Assembly (NCBI GenBank): GCA_020851795.1 | Contig: JADZCA010000077.1 | Span: forward strand, 1-54,223 | Direction: 5' to 3' | Origin: Planctomycetota bacterium | Lineage (GTDB): Bacteria; Planctomycetota; PLA2; JAEUHO01 | Length of the DNA: 54,223 nt | In this document: positions 15,811 through 26,560 of the stretch, piece by piece | Numbering within the stretch: position 1 is the stretch's first letter | Layout: each line of letters begins with the position of its first letter | The notes under the pieces: generated by a model | Told to the model about the DNA's origin: nothing | Databases searched by the model: none | What the model saw: only the letters and a program-made list of their open reading frames with translations | Translations under genes and position numbers: made by a program

Positions 15811-16503
15811 ATGGGCGCGCGGATCCTGGTGGTGGAGGACGACCCGTCGATCCGGCTCGGGCTGCAGCGCAGCCTCGGGTTCGAGGGCTACGCGGTGGAC
15901 GTCGCGCGCGACGGCGAGGAGGCCATCCAGCGCGCCTTCGACCGCAAGCCCGACCTCGTGCTGCGCGACCTGATGCTGCCCACGGTCAACGGCTTCGAGG
16001 TGTGCAAGACGATCCGCAAGTACGACCCCAACATCCCGATCGTGATCCTCTCGGCCAAGGGCGACGAGGGCGACAAGGTGCTCGGGCTCGAGCTCGGCGC
16101 GGACGACTACGTGACCAAGCCGTTCTCGATCCGCGAGCTGACGGCGCGCGTGAAGGCGGCGCTGCGACGGCGGCGCAGCGCCGAGGACGGCGTGGACGTG
16201 TTCGAGGAGGGCAACCTCCGCATCGACTTCGGCGGCCAGACGCTCACGGTGGACGGCAAGGCGCAGGAGTGCACGGGGCGCGAGTTCGCGCTGCTGCGCT
16301 ACCTGATCCAGAATCGCGGGCGCGTGCTCTCGCGCGACCAGATCCTGAACAAGGTGTGGGGCTTCGACTACGACGGCACGCCGCGCACGATCGACAACTT
16401 CGTCAACAAGCTCCGCCAGAAGCTCGAGCCCGACGCGACCAACCCCGTCTGGATCCAGACGGTGCGCGGGACCGGCTACAAGTTCCGCCCCGCGGGCGGC
16501 TGA
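15811..16503 (+). CDS. OmpR/PhoB-family response regulator
   Basis: A 230-residue transcription regulator, partner of the upstream kinase. The receiver domain (residues ~4-115) has the acidic pair VVEDD, phosphoacceptor Asp53 in VLRDLMLP, Ser81 in VILSAKGDEGDK and Lys103 in DDYVTKPFS. The winged-helix DNA-binding domain (~130-228) includes ECTGREFALLRYLIQNRGRV and the recognition region TIDNFVNKLRQKLEPD, ending RGTGYKFRP. A strong Shine-Dalgarno site (GAGGAGG) precedes the ATG; TAGGCT at 15786 overlaps the kinase stop and may give an extra promoter. It controls unknown targets. Confidence 0.95.
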   Translation: MGARILVVEDDPSIRLGLQRSLGFEGYAVDVARDGEEAIQRAFDRKPDLVLRDLMLPTVNGFEVCKTIRKYDPNIPIVILSAKGDEGDKVLGLELGADDYVTKPFSIRELTARVKAALRRRRSAEDGVDVFEEGNLRIDFGGQTLTVDGKAQECTGREFALLRYLIQNRGRVLSRDQILNKVWGFDYDGTPRTIDNFVNKLRQKLEPDATNPVWIQTVRGTGYKFRPAGG

Positions 16504-16548
16504 ACCGCGCCGCGCGGGGCGCGCTCCTCCCGCGTCGCCCGCGGGTCC

Positions 16549-16572
16549 CGCGCCTGCGCGGGCGCAGGCGCG
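16549..16572. terminator. Bidirectional hairpin terminator
   Basis: A perfect 11-bp stem (CGCGCCTGCGC with GCGCAGGCGCG, 2-nt loop, or 10 bp with a 4-nt loop) lies between the convergent response-regulator and 16601 genes. Confidence 0.65.
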
Positions 16573-16600
16573 CCGCTCGGCACGTGACGCGCGACGCGCC

Positions 16601-17098
16601 CTACCGTCCGACCCAGAAGCGGGTGAGCGCGGTGGAGAGGAGGGCGCGGCCGTTGGGGCCGGTCCGCTCGACGAGGCGGATGCGCGCCTCGACCTCGTGG
16701 GGGCACGTCGGCCGGCAGGGGAACGCGAGGTAGGGGACGCGCAGGGCGAAGTCGAGGCCCTCGCGGTCGCTGCCGACGACCGCGTCCTGCGACACCACGC
16801 GCACCTGGCCGGTGGCCGGGTCGCCCCACGCGGGCAGCTCGGCGCGGATCGGGGCGCCCGTGGCGGCGTCGTGGAAGAAGACGACGACGGCGAGGGTGCG
16901 GCCCTTCATCCCGAACGTGTCCACCGGGATCGTCAGGCGCACGGCCTGCCGGCCGCCCTCGACCTCGACGCCGTGCTCCTTCGCGACGGTGCCGATCGAG
17001 GTGCCCGAGGTGGGGGCCGGGCCCGAGGCGGGCGGGCCCGCGACCGCGGTCATCGCGGCGCTGACGACGGCGAGCACGACGGGGAGCAAGCGGCGCAT
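16601..17098 (-). CDS. Small secreted hypothetical protein
   Basis: A 165-residue protein with a Sec signal peptide (MRRLLPVVLAVVSAAMTAVA, cut before GPP). The mature part is a single beta-rich domain: VRLTIPVDTFGMKGRTLAVV, VFFHDAATGAPI, SREGLDFALRVPYLAF-like strands, two cysteines in AFPCRPTCPHE that may form a disulfide, and a last strand ALLSTALTRFWVGR. It is not recognised, but the two long strands with a F-x-D-x-x-T-G turn resemble small immunoglobulin-like or C2-like sandwich domains. A textbook GAGGAGGT site precedes the ATG, and TATCCT (17123-17128) is a good -10. Confidence 0.75.
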   Translation of the reverse strand: MRRLLPVVLAVVSAAMTAVAGPPASGPAPTSGTSIGTVAKEHGVEVEGGRQAVRLTIPVDTFGMKGRTLAVVVFFHDAATGAPIRAELPAWGDPATGQVRVVSQDAVVGSDREGLDFALRVPYLAFPCRPTCPHEVEARIRLVERTGPNGRALLSTALTRFWVGR

Positions 17099-17201
17099 GC
17101 GGGGGACCTCCTCGGCGCGGCGAGGATACCGCGGCGGCGCGCGGGCCCGCTCCCCCGCGCGCGCCCGGGGGCCCAAGAAGCCCTCCCGCCCGGGTGGCGC
17201 A

Positions 17202-17218
17202 TGCGTGCCGGGCACGCA
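17202..17218. repeat. Solo palindrome with GTGCCGGGCAC core
   Basis: TGCGTGCC-G-GGCACGCA is a perfect 8-bp-arm dyad between two minus-strand genes. Its core is identical to the units of the composite repeat at 26046-26487. Confidence 0.6.
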
Positions 17219-17223
17219 CGTGC

Positions 17224-17628
17224 CTATCCGCGTCGGGCGGCGTCGACGAGGATCCAGGCGATGAGGAGGTGGACGAACGCGACGCACGCGACGGCGAGGG
17301 CCTCGAGCACCTTGACCACGCGGGAGGCGGTGGGCGACGACGCGGTGTGGGTGGCGAGGGCCTGGAGCGCGGGGAACCAGAGGAAGAGGAAGAACCACGA
17401 CCCGAGCGAGCAGATCGCGAGCCAGCCGGCCATGGGGAACCAGGTGCCGAGGCGCGGGGCGCCCTCGGCGCGGGAGCTCCCGAACACGCCCCAGATGGCG
17501 AGGCCGCCGTACTCGAGGAACGCGAGCGCGGCGCACGCGGTGAGCACGGGGCTCGCGCGCAGCCGCGCGAGGATGATCGCGGTGCGCGAGGGCGGGTGGG
17601 TCCCGGCGGCGACGCGTTCGCGGTCCAC
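17224..17628 (-). CDS. Small membrane protein with three predicted helices
   Basis: A 134-residue protein with hydrophobic segments SPVLTACAALAFLEYGGLAI, MAGWLAICSLGSWFFLFLWF and EALAVACVAFVHLLIAWILV. No family is recognised. The GTG start is supported by a TAGGCT -10-like box only 6 nt upstream (17635-17640), the leaderless arrangement seen for many genes here. It is followed on the same strand by the secreted protein gene at 17098, separated by a solo palindrome, so cotranscription is uncertain. Confidence 0.65.
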   Translation of the reverse strand: MDRERVAAGTHPPSRTAIILARLRASPVLTACAALAFLEYGGLAIWGVFGSSRAEGAPRLGTWFPMAGWLAICSLGSWFFLFLWFPALQALATHTASSPTASRVVKVLEALAVACVAFVHLLIAWILVDAARRG

Positions 17629-17634
17629 GCGGTC

Positions 17635-17640
17635 AGCCTA
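17635..17640 (-). promoter_or_regulatory. -10-like element TAGGCT (leaderless)
   Basis: On the minus strand TAGGCT ends 6 nt before the GTG at 17628. Confidence 0.5.
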
Positions 17641-17919
17641 CGCGACACCCCGGGGCCCGCGCGAGGCCCCGCGTCCTGCCCCCTCGATCGAGACCCGTCC
17701 TCGCCGTCCACCCATCGCGGGGCCCCGTCCCGGTCCGGCGCGCCAGCGAGGCCCCTTCCTCACTCGTCGCCCGCGATTCGCTCAGGCCCGCGGGAGCGGC
17801 CGCGGCGACCGCGTACTCGCACCGCCGTACGCTGAGCCGCGGCCCGACGACGAGGAGTCTGCGACGAGGAGGAGGGTGCCCGAGGCCGCCGCGGCCGAGG
17901 GCACCGCATTCCCCGAGGG
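17641..17919. other. Non-coding stretch downstream of etfA
   Basis: No coding-like frame; GC-rich with no repeats that I could recognise other than the terminator at 17920-17948. Confidence 0.4.
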
Positions 17920-17948
17920 GTGACGGGACCCGATCCGGGTCCCGTCAC
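17920..17948 (-). terminator. Hairpin terminator of the etfBA operon
   Basis: A perfect 13-bp stem (GTGACGGGACCCG / CGGGTCCCGTCAC) with a 3-nt ATC loop lies ~92 nt after the etfA stop. There is no T-run, so it may act as a strong hairpin only. Confidence 0.65.
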
Positions 17949-18040
17949 GCACCGCGCGAGCCAGCGCAGCGCGGGGCGACCGAGGGGCCCGGGCCTCAGC
18001 GAGCGCGGGCGCCCTCTCCACGTCGCAGCGCGCGCCGCTC

Positions 18041-19012
18041 CTATCGCTTGAGGTAGGAGCGGGCTTCGGTGGCGAGGAGGGGCAGCACGACCATCGCGTC
18101 CCCGACGATGCCGTAGTCGGCCACCTGGAAGATCGGCGCGTCGGGGTCCTTGTTGACCGCGACGATCACCTTGCTGCCGCTCATGCCGGCGAGGTGCTGG
18201 ATCGCGCCGCTGATGCCCGCGGCCACGTAGAGCTTGGGCGACACGGTCTTGCCGGTCTGGCCCACCTGCTCCTTGTGCGGCCGCCAGCCCGCGTCCACGA
18301 CCGCGCGCGAGGCGCCGTGCGCCGCGCCGAGCGCGTCGGCGAGGTCGAGCACGACCTTCCAGTTCTCCGGCGCCTGCAGCCCGCGTCCGCCCGACACGAT
18401 CACGTCGGCCTCGGTGAGCTCGATCTCCTTCGCGGTCGGCGCGACGACCTGCTGGAGGCGCACGCGCGAGGCGGGGGCGGCGACGTCGAGCCGCTCGACC
18501 GCGGCGGTGCGCGGGGCGTCGGCGGGCGTCACGACGTTCTGCCGCAGCGAGACCACCGCGACCGGCGCCTTCACCGCGACCTTCGCGAACGCCTTGCCGC
18601 CGAGGCGCGGCTTCGTCGCGACCAGCTCGCCGCCCTCGACGGCGAGCCCGGTCGCGTCGGCGACGCACGCCGCCGACAGCCGCGCCGCCACCGCGGGCCC
18701 CGTCTCCTTGCCGGCCACCGTCGCGCTGAACAGCACGAGGCGCGGCGACACCTTCGCGGCCGCGGCGAGGACCGCGGCGGCGAGCGCGTCGCCCGCGTAC
18801 CGCGCGAACGCGGGGCCGTCCACGACGAGGACGCGGTCCACGCCGCAGCGGCCGAGCGCGTCGGCGCCCGTCACGCCGTGGCCGACGACGACGGCGGTCA
18901 CCTTGCCGCCGAGCGCGTCGGCGACGCGGCGCGCCGCGGTGGCGCCCTCGAAGGCGCCCTTCTTGAGCTGGCCGTCGCGCGTCTCGGCGACGAGGAGGAC
19001 GTCGTGGCTCAC
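18041..19012 (-). CDS. etfA: Electron transfer flavoprotein, alpha subunit
   Basis: The alpha subunit carries FAD and passes electrons from acyl-CoA and other dehydrogenases to the quinone pool via ETF:quinone oxidoreductase. The 323-residue product has an N-terminal alpha/beta domain (~1-190) and the FAD domain with [37 protein letters not shown] and [20 protein letters not shown], then [15 protein letters not shown]. All family motifs for FAD binding are present. It starts with GTG overlapping the etfB stop (GTGA), preceded by GGAAAGGGGGG. A strong hairpin lies downstream. Confidence 0.96.
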   Translation of the reverse strand: MSHDVLLVAETRDGQLKKGAFEGATAARRVADALGGKVTAVVVGHGVTGADALGRCGVDRVLVVDGPAFARYAGDALAAAVLAAAAKVSPRLVLFSATVAGKETGPAVAARLSAACVADATGLAVEGGELVATKPRLGGKAFAKVAVKAPVAVVSLRQNVVTPADAPRTAAVERLDVAAPASRVRLQQVVAPTAKEIELTEADVIVSGGRGLQAPENWKVVLDLADALGAAHGASRAVVDAGWRPHKEQVGQTGKTVSPKLYVAAGISGAIQHLAGMSGSKVIVAVNKDPDAPIFQVADYGIVGDAMVVLPLLATEARSYLKR

Positions 19013-19761
19013 AGGACCCCCCTTTCCTCGCGCAGCGCCTTGAGGAGCTGGCGCGCGCCCTCGGCCGTGGCGGGCACCTTCACGCACGCGGCGCGGCCCG
19101 GCGGCAGCGACAGCGCGCGCGTCTCGGTCGGCGACGGGGCCGCCGCGAGCGGGCGCTCCTCGAGCGGCTTCTTCTTGGCCGCCATGATGCCCTTGAGGCC
19201 CGGCAGCCGCGGCTCGGCGAGGCCCTTCTGCGCCGTCAGCACGGCGGGGAGGTCCACCTCGAGCACCTCGACCTCGCCGTCGATCTCGCGCTTGACGGTC
19301 GCCGTGCGCCCCGCCACCTCGATCGAGGTGACGAAGGCGACGCACGGCACGCCGAGGTGGGCCGCCACCATCGGGCCCACCGCCGCGTCGTCGTCGTCGG
19401 TCGCCTGCTTGCCGCACAGCACGAGGTCGAAGGGCACGCCCTTGAGCCCGTCGGCGAGCGCCTTCGCGGTCGCGGCGGCGTCGCCGGCGCCCTGCGGGGC
19501 GACGAGCAGCAGCGCCTTGTCCGCGCCCATCGCGAGCGCGGTGCGCAGCTCCTTGCTCGTCTCCGCCGGCCCGGCGGAGACCACCGTCACGGCGCCGCCG
19601 CCCGCGGCGTCGCGCAGCTGCAGCGCCTTCTCGACGGCGATCTCGTCGTAGGGCGCCATGATCCACTGCACGCCGGACGGGTCGACGCTCTTCCCGTCGG
19701 CGGCCACCCGCACCTTGGTCTCGGTGTCGGGCACGCGCTTGACCAGCACCACGACGTCCAT
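19009..19761 (-). CDS. etfB: Electron transfer flavoprotein, beta subunit
   Basis: The beta subunit binds AMP and docks the partner dehydrogenase. The 250-residue product begins [19 protein letters not shown] and contains NPYDE-type [29 protein letters not shown], the [20 protein letters not shown] segment, and the recognition-loop region [23 protein letters not shown] at 19761 is chosen because the protein family starts at this MDVVVLVK; an upstream Met would add 11 non-conserved residues. GGAG precedes at moderate spacing and TATGCT (19790-19795) may be its -10. It forms an operon with etfA. Confidence 0.96.
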   Translation of the reverse strand: MDVVVLVKRVPDTETKVRVAADGKSVDPSGVQWIMAPYDEIAVEKALQLRDAAGGGAVTVVSAGPAETSKELRTALAMGADKALLLVAPQGAGDAAATAKALADGLKGVPFDLVLCGKQATDDDDAAVGPMVAAHLGVPCVAFVTSIEVAGRTATVKREIDGEVEVLEVDLPAVLTAQKGLAEPRLPGLKGIMAAKKKPLEERPLAAAPSPTETRALSLPPGRAACVKVPATAEGARQLLKALREERGVL

Positions 19762-19921
19762 GACGGCGACGCTCCGGAGAGGAGCGCCGAGCATAGCGCG
19801 GGAGGGGACCCGCCCCCCGTTGCGGCCGGGGCGCGCGGACGGCGCGGGGCGCCCTCGGCCCCGCTCGGACCGCTCCCGTCCGGTTCGGGCCGCGGCCGCG
19901 CGCGCGGCGCGGCCGGCGCGC

Positions 19922-20647
19922 TCACATCGAGAACGACTCGCCGAGGTAGGTGCGGCGCACGACCTCGTCCTGCACGAGCTCGGCGGGCGCGCCGTGCCGC
20001 AGGATCTTCCCCTCCGCGATGATGTAGGAGCGGTCGGTCACCGAGAGCGTCTCGCGGACGTTGTGGTCGGTGAGCAGGATCGAGATCCCGCGCTCCTGGC
20101 GCAGGCGGCGCAGGATCGCCTGGATGTCCTGCACTGCGATCGGGTCCACGCCCGCGAAGGGCTCGTCGAGGAGCAGCAGCTGCGGCTCGAGCACCAGCGC
20201 GCGCGTGATCTCGAGGCGGCGGCGCTCGCCCCCCGACAGCGTGTCGGCGCGCGACGCGCGGCGCGGGCGCAGGCCGAGCTCGTCGAGCAGCACCTCGAGG
20301 CGCGCCTTGCGCTCGGCGCGCGAGAGCTTGAGCGTCTCGAGGATCGCGAGGATGTTCCCCTCGACGGTCATCTTGCGGAAGACGCTCGACTCCTGCGGGA
20401 GGTAGGCGACGCCGAGCCGCGCGCGCCGGAAGATCGGGCGGCGCGTGATGTCCTCGTCGCGCAGCAGCACGCTGCCCGCGTCGGGGCGCACCATCCCGAG
20501 CACCATGTGGAACGACGTCGTCTTGCCCGCGCCGTTGGGGCCGAGCAGGCCGACGATCTCGCCCGGGTCCACGCGGAACGAGACCTGGTCCACGACGCGG
20601 CGGCCGCGGTAGGACTTCACGAGGTCTCGGGCTTGGAGGAGCGACAT
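19922..20647 (-). CDS. lptB: LPS export ABC transporter ATP-binding protein LptB
   Basis: LptB powers extraction of lipopolysaccharide from the inner membrane with LptFG. The 241-residue product has Walker [21 protein letters not shown], a Q-loop [14 protein letters not shown] typical of LptB, the signature [15 protein letters not shown], Walker [16 protein letters not shown] and H-loop [19 protein letters not shown] near the C-terminus also matches LptB. It is the last gene of the rph-rdgB-lepA-lepB-lptB run, starting 2 nt after the lepB stop. lptC/lptA, usual neighbours, are not here. Presence implies a Gram-negative outer membrane with LPS. Confidence 0.95.
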   Translation of the reverse strand: MSLLQARDLVKSYRGRRVVDQVSFRVDPGEIVGLLGPNGAGKTTSFHMVLGMVRPDAGSVLLRDEDITRRPIFRRARLGVAYLPQESSVFRKMTVEGNILAILETLKLSRAERKARLEVLLDELGLRPRRASRADTLSGGERRRLEITRALVLEPQLLLLDEPFAGVDPIAVQDIQAILRRLRQERGISILLTDHNVRETLSVTDRSYIIAEGKILRHGAPAELVQDEVVRRTYLGESFSM

Positions 20648-20649
20648 GG

Positions 20650-22307
20650 TCAGCGGATGAAGCGTACGCGGGGGAGGAGCTGGTCGAGCGGCCAGAACAC
20701 GAGCGCGAACCACGCGCGCCCCACGATGCGGTCGCGCCGGACGAAGGGCCGTCGCTCGGAGAGCGCGCCGTCGGGGGCCTCGTCCTCCGTGCGCCAGCGG
20801 CGGGTCACGCCCTCGACGTCGACCACCTCGCGCCACGCCCGGCCGTCCACGACGGAGTGCTTGGCGAGCGTCTGCCAGTCCCACAGGACCTCGGTGCCGT
20901 CCTTGAGGCGCACGCCCGTGGCGACCCACCGGCGGCTGTCGCTCGACTTGCGGGTGTTGTCGCCGAGCATGAAGTACTCGTCGTCGCCGGTGCGCAGCAC
21001 GTCGCCCGCCGACGGGCGGTTCTCCAGCGTCGAGCGGTAGTTCGTGTAGTAGAGGTCGCGGTCCACGGCGACGCCGGAGAGCTCGACGCGCGCCCCGCGC
21101 GCGGAGAGGTCGAGCGTCGGGCGGGTCCCGCCCTCGCCCAGTCCCTCGATCCGCACGGCCTCCGCGACCGGCACCTCGTCGGCGAGCACGGCGACCTCGT
21201 GGCCGTCCACCCACGCGCGCAGGTCGCCGTCGACGCTCTCGAGCTCGACGTCGAGGTCGCGACCCGGGACGAGGCGCGCGGTGACCGGGACCCGCCGGCC
21301 GCTCGTCGTCGCCTCCGACGGGCCGGCGCCCTCCGACGCGACCGTGAGGCGGTGCAGGCGCCCGTCGCCGGGCGACCACGAGAGCGTCACGGACGCGGGG
21401 CCCGCGGCGCGCACGGTCGCGCGCACGCGCACGTCGGAGACGAAGAACCAGTCGAGCGAGGAGAGGCGCGGGTCGCTCGTCGCGCGGTCGGTGTCGCGGA
21501 TGGCGAACGCGTACTCGGCCGTCGCGGTGCCGCCGCCGGCGCCGGGGTCGAGGACGACCCGCCCGTGGGCCGGGACGTCGACGGAGCCGGGCGTCGTGGA
21601 CTTCGGCGTCCACCAGTCGGCCGGGCGCTCCTGTGCGCGCGGCCCGGCGGGCGGGTAGACGCGGAAGTAGAGCTGCTCGCGGACGTTGCGCGGCTTGCGC
21701 GCCGGGTGGAGCGCGTCGGGCGTCGCGTCGGCCGGCCCGACCCAGACGTCGCCGCGCTCGATGCGCAGCGCCTCGCCGGGCAGGCCGACGCAGCGCTTGA
21801 TGAAGGCGCGCGCCCAGTCGAGCGGGTAGCGGAAGACGAGCACGTCCCAGCGCGCCGGGTCGCGCCCGACGTAGGCCGACTTGTCCACGAGGATCCGGTC
21901 GCCGGGCGTGTCGGGGTGGGTGTCGCTGTTGTCGCCGAACAGCGTCGGCTCCATCGACGACGTCGGGATCTTGAACACCTCGATCGCGCAGTGGCGCAGC
22001 AGCAGCGCGAGGATCAGCGCGAACGCGACCGCCTCGACGTTGTCGCGCAGCACGGCGAGGAAGCCCTTCGACGGGTCGTCGAGCGCGGGCGCCGGCGCGA
22101 CGGCGACGGCGGGCGGCGCCGCGTCCGTCAACGGCGACGAGGGAAGCGAGGGCTCGGCCACGACGGGCGGCGCGTCGGAGGGCGGCGGGTCGGAGGGCGG
22201 CGGCGCGGACGGGGAGGCGTCGGCGTCGGTCCACCACGGCGGCGGCGCGGGGACGGGCCCGGCGGCGTCGCCGGGCGCGTCCGGCCGGTCCTCGCCGCCG
22301 TCGGAGG

Positions 22308-22311
<4 letters not shown>
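20650..22311 (-). CDS. lepB: Signal peptidase I with a large insertion
   Basis: Membrane-bound Ser/Lys protease that removes signal peptides from exported proteins. The 553-residue product is about twice the usual size. An N-terminal Pro/Ala-rich cytoplasmic tail (~1-80) precedes one helix ([17 protein letters not shown], ~95-110). The catalytic Ser (about 119) is in [11 protein letters not shown]; the catalytic Lys (about 172) is in [11 protein letters not shown]; the conserved [15 protein letters not shown] box is at ~447-458. Between Lys172 and that box lies ~270 residues, mostly a beta-rich insert (~200-430) resembling a LamG/jelly-roll domain. The GTG start overlaps the lepA stop (GTGA). 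Translationally coupled to lepA. Confidence 0.93.
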
Positions 22312-24134
<1,823 letters not shown>

Positions 24135-24143
24135 CGGGGCGGG

Positions 24144-24149
24144 ATTGTA
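24144..24149 (-). promoter_or_regulatory. -10 element TACAAT of lepA
   Basis: On the minus strand TACAAT ends 9 nt before the lepA ATG; no Shine-Dalgarno site between. It lies in the 45-nt gap after rdgB, so lepA-lepB-lptB may be transcribed separately. Confidence 0.6.
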
Positions 24150-24179
24150 CGGGTGGTCCGGCGTCGGGCCGGGGGCCGG

Positions 24180-24806
24180 TCAGAGCGCGCCGTCGGGGAG
24201 GGCGGCGACCGCCTCGCCGATCGCGCGGAACGCCCGGCCCCGGTGGCTGATCGCGTCCTTGTCGGCCGCGGACAGCTCGGCGAAGCGCAGGCCCGGCGCC
24301 GGGTGGCGCGCGGAGACGTGGTGGAACAGCGGGTCGTAGCCGAAACCGTTCGACCCGCGCGCCGGCCCGCGGATCGTGCCCTCCACGCGGCCCGCCGCGG
24401 TGGCGAGGACCGTGCCGTCGGGCGCGACGAGCACGGCGTGGCAGACGAACGCCGCGGCGGGGTCGGCGAGCCCGCGCCGCGCGAGCTCGTCGAGCAGCTT
24501 GCGGTTGTTCGCCTCGTCGGTCGCGTCCTCGCCGGCGTAGCGGGCCGACCGCACGCCCGGCTCGCCGCCCAGCGCCGCCACGACGAGGCCCGAGTCGTCG
24601 GCCATCGCCGCGCGGCCCGTCGCGCGCGCGGCCGAGCGCGCCTTCTTGAGCGCGTTCGCCTCGAAGGTGTCGCCGTCCTCGACGACCTCGGGCAGGCGCT
24701 CGGGCACCTCGACCTCGAGGCCGAAGGGCGCGAGGATCGACGCGATCTCGCGTGCCTTGTGGCGGTTCGTCGTCGCGAGGACGACCCGGCGGCGCCGGAC
24801 GGTCAC
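24180..24806 (-). CDS. rdgB: XTP/dITP diphosphatase (RdgB/HAM1)
   Basis: A house-cleaning nucleotide pyrophosphatase that hydrolyses dITP, XTP and related non-canonical purine nucleotides to monophosphates. The 208-residue product begins RRRRVVLATTNRHKAREI (nucleotide-binding TxNxxK motif) and has FEANALKKARSAARATG, ADDSGLVVAALGGEPGVRSA, GFGYDPLFH and FAELSAADKDAISHRGRAF, all family signatures. The GTG start overlaps the rph stop (GTGA). The rph-rdgB pairing is common in bacteria. Confidence 0.96.
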   Translation of the reverse strand: MTVRRRRVVLATTNRHKAREIASILAPFGLEVEVPERLPEVVEDGDTFEANALKKARSAARATGRAAMADDSGLVVAALGGEPGVRSARYAGEDATDEANNRKLLDELARRGLADPAAAFVCHAVLVAPDGTVLATAAGRVEGTIRGPARGSNGFGYDPLFHHVSARHPAPGLRFAELSAADKDAISHRGRAFRAIGEAVAALPDGAL

Positions 24807-25525
24807 GACGCCGACAGCTCCTGCTTGGCGCGGGCGAGGATCGCGTCGATGCCGCGGCTGGCGAGCCCCAGCATCGCGGCGAGCTCGTCGCCCTCGAAGG
24901 GGCGGCCCTCGCCGGTGCCCTGCACCTCCACGAACTTGCCCGACGCCGTCATCACCACGTTCATGTCCACCGCGGCGTCGTGGTCCTCGTGGTAGTCGAG
25001 GTCGAGCACCGCCTGCCCGGCGACGACGCCGACCGAGACCGCCCCGACGGCCTCCTTGAGCGGCCAGCGCGGCAGCGGCTTGTGGAAGCGGTGCTTCTTG
25101 AGCGCGTCCACGACGGCGAGGTAGGCGCCGTTGATCGACGCGGTCCGCGTGCCGCCGTCGGCCTGGAGCACGTCGCAGTCCACCCAGACCGTGCGCTCGC
25201 CGAGCGCCTGCGCGTCGAGCACGGCGCGCAGCGCGCGGCCGACGAGGCGCTGGATCTCGTGCGTGCGGCCGTCGGACTTGCCCGTCGTGGACGGGCGCGC
25301 CTTGCGGTCGGGGGTCGAGCCCGGGAGCATCAGGTACTCGGCCGTGAGCCAGCCTTGGCCGCGCCCCTGCATCCAGGGCGGCACGCGGTCCTCGATGCTC
25401 GCCGTGCACAGCACCTTGGTGGCGCCCGACTCGTAGAGCACCGACCCCGGGGTGGCTTGGGTGAAGCCCCGGGTGATCTTCACGGGACGGAGCTGGTCCG
25501 GTTGGCGGCCGTCGTGGCGGGGCAT
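24803..25525 (-). CDS. rph: Ribonuclease PH
   Basis: A phosphate-dependent 3'-5' exoribonuclease that trims tRNA 3' ends. The 240-residue product starts MPRHDGRQPDQLRPVKITRG and shows SVLYESGATKVLCTASIE, GWLTAEYLMLPGST, RTHEIQRLVGRALRAVLD, TVWVDCDVLQADGGTRTASI and DLDYHEDHDAAVDMNVVMT. Length matches the family (~238). It is the first gene of the minus-strand run that continues with rdgB, lepA, lepB and lptB. On the minus strand a TAGCAT box (25551-25556) is 25 nt upstream of the ATG. Confidence 0.97.
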   Translation of the reverse strand: MPRHDGRQPDQLRPVKITRGFTQATPGSVLYESGATKVLCTASIEDRVPPWMQGRGQGWLTAEYLMLPGSTPDRKARPSTTGKSDGRTHEIQRLVGRALRAVLDAQALGERTVWVDCDVLQADGGTRTASINGAYLAVVDALKKHRFHKPLPRWPLKEAVGAVSVGVVAGQAVLDLDYHEDHDAAVDMNVVMTASGKFVEVQGTGEGRPFEGDELAAMLGLASRGIDAILARAKQELSAS

Positions 25526-25728
25526 CGCGGTCGTTCCCGAGGGGGCCGGGATGCTACCTCCCGAGGTGCCGTCGCCGCGGGGATCCCCGAGGGGCGGTCC
25601 CGCCCGGGGACCCGGGGGGGCCCGGTGCGCGGTCGCTCGTCCCGGTGACTTCAGGTCGGGCGGGCTGTCGGCCGAAAGTCGCTCACGCCCGCGTCGGGAC
25701 GGGAGCCGTCTCGGGCTGCGGAGATCCC

Positions 25729-26034
25729 ATGTCCACGCGTCGACTCGACCCCTCCCACGTCCGCCTCGAGGTGGACGGGCACGATCACCCGGCCGTCGCG
25801 CTCGAGATCCGCGGCCACGGCGCCGCGATCCGGTCGCCGCACGCGGTGCACCCTGCCGAAGACGTGCGCCTGCACCTCGACTGGCCGGGCGGCGACACGA
25901 CCTGCTTGGCGGGTGTCGTCCGCGCGGTCGCGCCGATGGGGGCGGAGCACCTCGCTCACGTCGAGGTGACGGGGATCGACGGCGACTGGGCCTCCTTCCT
26001 CGCCCACGTCGGCCCCGCGCTCGAGCCGGTGTAG
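25729..26034 (+). CDS. Small PilZ-like domain protein
   Basis: A 101-residue soluble protein. It begins MSTRRLDPSHVRLEVDG and continues with strands PAVALEIRGHGAAIRS and DVRLHLDWPGGDTTCLAG. This RR...(20-30)...[DE]xxxxG layout, with six short strands, is reminiscent of PilZ domains that bind c-di-GMP, but the canonical RxxxR and DxSxxG are incomplete, so binding is doubtful. GGAGAT precedes the ATG. It is divergent from rph. The repeat block begins right after its stop. Identity is tentative; that it is a gene is likely. Confidence 0.55.
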   Translation: MSTRRLDPSHVRLEVDGHDHPAVALEIRGHGAAIRSPHAVHPAEDVRLHLDWPGGDTTCLAGVVRAVAPMGAEHLAHVEVTGIDGDWASFLAHVGPALEPV

Positions 26035-26045
26035 GAGCCCGCCCC

Positions 26046-26280
26046 GGTCACGAGCTGCCGGGGGGATGGCTCCCCGGACGGGCTCCCACGCGGCGGAGGC
26101 GGAGGCGCCGACCGGCGCCGCCACCGGGCCGCCACGACGAGCGACCGCGGTCGAGGCACCTCCGCGCAGGTACACCCGTGCCGAGGTACACCCGTGCCGG
26201 GCACCGATGTACCCATCGCTTGCCGTTTGCAAGCGGTCGATACACCCGTGCCGGGCACCGCTGTACCCGGAGCCCGTCGC
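26046..26280. repeat. Composite palindromic repeat, copy A
   Basis: 235 bp starting GGTCACGAGCTGCCGGG. It contains a 12-bp perfect palindrome CGACCGCGGTCG (26142-26153), an incomplete GTACACCCGTGCCGAG unit, a full unit (26185-26214, outer arms GGTACA/TGTACC, core GTGCCGGGCAC), a hairpin with CGTTT loop (26215-26237, one wobble pair) and a second full unit (26241-26265). A 16-bp internal duplication makes it longer than copy B. Confidence 0.85.
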
Positions 26281-26487
26281 GGTCACGAGCTGCCGGGAGG
26301 ATGGCTCCCCGGACGGGCTCCTACGAGGCGGAGGCGGAGGCGCCCACCGGCGCCGCCAGCGGGCCGCCACGACGAGCGACCGCGGTCGAGGCACCGGCGC
26401 ACAGGTACACCCGTGCCGGGCACCGGTGTGCCCATCGCTTGCCGTTTGCAAGCGATCGATACACCCGTGCCGGGCACCGCTGTACCC
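26281..26487. repeat. Composite palindromic repeat, copy B
   Basis: Direct repeat of copy A with scattered substitutions. Same order: CGACCGCGGTCG palindrome (26377-26388), full unit (26404-26433), hairpin ATCGCTTGC-CGTTT-GCAAGCGAT with a perfect 9-bp stem (26434-26456), full unit (26460-26484). Compensating-type changes (GGT in copy A, GAT in copy B) keep the hairpin paired. No frame conserved between copies. Confidence 0.85.
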
Positions 26488-26560
26488 GCGGGCGGGGAGC
26501 GGCCGGTGGTGGGTGTCGTGAGCGAGGGGCCGCGCGCCGTTTCCTCGACAGGCTCCCAGG

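Noticed and set aside
26046..26487. CRISPR array
   Set aside because: Only two long copies and a few palindromic units, no regular short repeats with unique spacers and no cas genes.
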